From an uncultured Bacteroidales bacterium (GTDB lineage Bacteria; Bacteroidota; Bacteroidia; Bacteroidales; Bacteroidaceae), in NCBI GenBank assembly GCA_902779165.1, contig CACZAN010000001.1, positions 62,001 through 126,000 of the forward strand: DNA of 64,000 nucleotides. Reading direction: 5' to 3'. Numbering within the stretch: position 1 is the first letter of the stretch; the number at the start of each line of letters is the position of its first letter. The translations under genes and the position numbers were made by a program. Under the pieces are notes generated by a model that saw only the letters and a list, made by a program, of their open reading frames with translations, made no database searches and had not been told where the DNA came from. Below are positions 62,701-64,000 of this stretch, one piece after another.

Positions 62701-64000
62701 GGCGAGGGCGATGCCATGATGAGCGTGACCATTGCTAACGGTAGCACGGGTGCAAAGTCATTCACCGCTACTTGGCAGATCAATCAATACACCATCACCT
62801 TCAACAGCAATGGAGGTTCTGACGTAGATCCCATCAAGCAGGATTACAACACCGCCGTGACAGCTCCCGCTGCTCCGACCAAGACGGGATACACCTTCAC
62901 GGGATGGACGCCTGAAGTGCCGGCAACTATTCCCGCTGAGGATATGACCGTGACTGCTCAGTGGCAGATCAACCAATACACCATCACCTTCGACAGCAAT
63001 GGAGGCTCTGACGTAGATCCTATCAAGCAGGACTACAACACCGCCGTGACGGCTCCCGCCGCTCCGACGAAGAAGGGTTACACCTTCGGAGGCTGGACGC
63101 CCGCCGTTCCCACGACAATGCCCGCCGAGAACAAAACCCTCACCGCTACCTGGAATCTGGTGACCTACAACATCACCTATAATCTTGCCGGAGGCACCGT
63201 GGCAACAGCAAATCCCACGAGCTACAACGTCGAGAGTGCTGCCATCACCCTGAATAACCCGACGAAGACCGGATTCGACTTCGCAGGCTGGACAGGCACT
63301 GGACTGGAGGCTGCTACGAAGAACGTGGTCATCGCTACGGGTAGCACGGACGACCGCTCGTACACCGCTACTTGGACCAAGCAGAAGTTCACGGTCAACA
63401 TCACGGGCGGCAACGTAACAGCCGACAACCTGAATCCTGAGTATGGTGACAATGTGGTACTGACTATCCTCGAAGACGAAGACGCTGAACTGCTGAAGCT
63501 GACGGTGGATGGAACGGATGTGACCGCAAGTGTCTCTGCCGGCAAGTACACCATCACGAACGTAACCGCCAACGTAGAGGTGGTTGCTACTTGGAACAAG
63601 ACCAAGGAATTCATCATCATGGCTCACTCGCAGGCTACCTTCAGCTGCACGCAGGATCTTGACTTCACGGGCGTTGAAGGCCTGAAGGTCTATGTCGCCA
63701 GCGGCTACAACAAGTCGTCAGGCAAGGTGCTGATGACCCAGATTGAAGGCAAGGTGCCTGCTGGAACGGGTCTGTTCCTCGAAGGTACGGAAGGCGTGAC
63801 CTATAAGGTGCCTTATGCCACCACCTGCGACGCTTACTACGTGAGCCTGCTGAAGCCAGTTGTTTCCGCTCAGGTGGTTCCGATGACCGAGGGCGACGGT
63901 GCCTACACTAACTTCCTCTATGGTGAGAAGGATGGCGTGAAGGGCTTCTACAAGAGCTCTGGCTCCGGCACCGTGGCTGCCGGCAAGGCATATCTGCAGT
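59734..64000 (+). CDS. BspA-like LRR and InlB-repeat surface protein, C-terminus outside window
   Basis: The frame is open from the ATG at 59734 to the window end (over 1420 codons). A signal peptide (MRKIYKQLLIALLTMMPVGA, cut near WAQ) is followed by BspA-type leucine-rich repeats to about residue 610 (ITSVVFPATMRSTGASAFEE, TLTLNEGLETIGEYLIWC). From about 725 to 1220 come roughly eight InlB-type repeats of about 65-70 residues (ITYDLAGGT, GYNFAGW, YTATW), then a C-terminal beta domain with VPAGTGLFLEG. Such proteins bind host or bacterial surfaces. A T9SS tail is expected beyond the window. Minus-strand open frames here are shadows. Confidence 0.9.
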   Translation, partial: MRKIYKQLLIALLTMMPVGAWAQTQFTQGEFTYTVTDEVNKTVSVEQKDGEVSGDLVIPAQVENESVTYTVTSIAASGFYNNDHITSVVFPATMRSTGASAFEECSQIQTLTLNEGLETIGEYLIWCTNDDENANYGLTEITIPSTVTSLGRGSFYGCRCMATVNFPGSNTSSNLDINTIGYGLFYGAGGYTLNLDRNITFNDGFSIAPFRNVNIVNIGSHVTNLPEKLFYESTNLTQIKMSNTVTTMGDYCFYGCTSLVDISSCLSTGMTEIPEHAFDHCTSLASVTIPSYITTLHASAFWYLKIEGNYTQMALTIEDSPNPLTIYDSGSSGNNDMPFYDVDVIGAYIGRDIIRTAKEGNTAFATACLFNMKLTSVTFGPQVTTIGDHMFDGSTSLNQILFEEGSRLTTIGEGAFKNIEANFAFAMPNTVVTLGDQAFQNSGITELQLSDHLTTIGEYAFENCKALYSVTIPASVTKIGHYAFTNCNASFGNGDFSLTIEDSDDPIEFVCNNSWPQFCDFPNLFVYLGRNITVTGTGGITTPFLNNVKSLEIGPKVTSLPNVQNLNNLTSVKTHIVTPLAIADDAFHSDTYAGNLYIPGGTKGDYQAADGWKNFANVETWSYVVDFAAVGHGTIAIDDELAGNGENKRTRKPNGGYQDFSNYTVTLTPETGYELTSLTHEDKTEGTDPEERFVGNSEFTNPFVMEIAINHDVAWVATFTPITYNITYDLAGGTITAEANPATYNIETATFTLVNPTRVGYNFAGWKLNGEGEAQMKVTIATGSTGHKAYTATWTPIVYTLTYDLAGGSVATANPANYTIESATFTLVNPTREGYNFAGWTGTGLTEATTTVKIANGSTENRSYTATWTPITYNISYDLAKGTVASANPATYTIETATFTLNNPTREGYDFAGWTGTGLTEATTTVTIAKGSIGERSYTATWTPIEYAITYNLDGGTAENPAKYTIESADITLNNPTKTGYTFKGWKLNGEGDAMMSVTIANGSTGAKSFTATWQINQYTITFNSNGGSDVDPIKQDYNTAVTAPAAPTKTGYTFTGWTPEVPATIPAEDMTVTAQWQINQYTITFDSNGGSDVDPIKQDYNTAVTAPAAPTKKGYTFGGWTPAVPTTMPAENKTLTATWNLVTYNITYNLAGGTVATANPTSYNVESAAITLNNPTKTGFDFAGWTGTGLEAATKNVVIATGSTDDRSYTATWTKQKFTVNITGGNVTADNLNPEYGDNVVLTILEDEDAELLKLTVDGTDVTASVSAGKYTITNVTANVEVVATWNKTKEFIIMAHSQATFSCTQDLDFTGVEGLKVYVASGYNKSSGKVLMTQIEGKVPAGTGLFLEGTEGVTYKVPYATTCDAYYVSLLKPVVSAQVVPMTEGDGAYTNFLYGEKDGVKGFYKSSGSGTVAAGKAYLQ

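Noticed and set aside
62758-63627. 289-codon minus-strand frame inside the InlB-repeat region
   Set aside because: It is the shadow of a repetitive plus-strand gene whose motifs run through the whole stretch.

Overview
The window looks like a chromosome segment of a Bacteroidales bacterium, most likely Prevotellaceae. Supporting signs are the Bacteroidetes promoter form (TTTG, about 20 nt, TAnnTTTG) in front of many genes, AT-rich leaders without Shine-Dalgarno sequences, short C-terminal sorting tails of the DLSGRKV...GIYVINGK kind plus one CHU_C/type B tail (both type IX secretion signals), many DUF4493/PCMD lipoproteins, a BspA-like LRR/InlB-repeat protein, and conserved blocks such as bamD-rpoZ-DUF4293. 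I cannot assign a species.

Layout. 1-5,000: start of a small membrane protein (minus), a Nif3-like protein with its zinc-ribbon coiled-coil partner, ribosomal protein S1 and a small secreted Gly/Ser-rich protein. 5,100-14,800: a 1551-aa secreted multidomain protein, a GH20 beta-hexosaminidase and a 6-phosphofructokinase 16 nt behind it. 14,800-15,300: an unusual non-coding block made of a 22-bp-period array and a perfect 51-bp inverted repeat. 15,300-36,120 (minus): a long surface-protein run with a likely promoter at 36,197. It holds eight DUF4493-type lipoproteins, two PCMD-domain proteins (one of them also DUF4493), an outer-membrane barrel, a four-helix-bundle gene bracketed by 10-bp-period arrays, a DUF4105 membrane protein and a large Ig-like repeat protein. 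36,300-40,050: a CHU_C protein translationally coupled to uvrA, whose reading frame carries two palindromic insertions. 40,270-42,140 (minus): a periplasmic-binding-like protein and a small beta-barrel.

42,300-52,500 is a compact phospho-signalling cassette: a zinc-ribbon protein, a membrane Ser/Thr kinase with a TIRP repeat tail, a four-P-loop AAA+ protein with an N-terminal zinc ribbon, a zinc-ribbon/FHA protein and a PP2C phosphatase. It forms a kinase, phosphatase, phospho-threonine reader and ATP-driven remodeller set. 52,500-56,540: DUF4293, rpoZ and bamD (minus) divergent from uvrB. 56,700-57,342: six tRNA genes (Val, Arg, Tyr, Gly, Asp, Asp). 57,400-64,000: a membrane-spanning beta-propeller/AraC regulator, then a second inverted-repeat plus 22-bp-array block, then a large BspA/InlB-repeat surface protein running off the window, with a 14-bp direct repeat in its promoter.

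The most unusual non-coding structure is a set of drifting tandem arrays with exact periods: 22 bp at two loci, 10 bp on both sides of the four-helix gene, and about 8 bp in tRNA and bamD-operon spacers. Both 22-bp arrays sit beside a long perfect inverted repeat whose loop is exactly 44 nt and holds a conserved 15-nt core at the same offset, although the stems differ. I know of no named element that matches this. All family calls are from reading the sequence; no database search was run.
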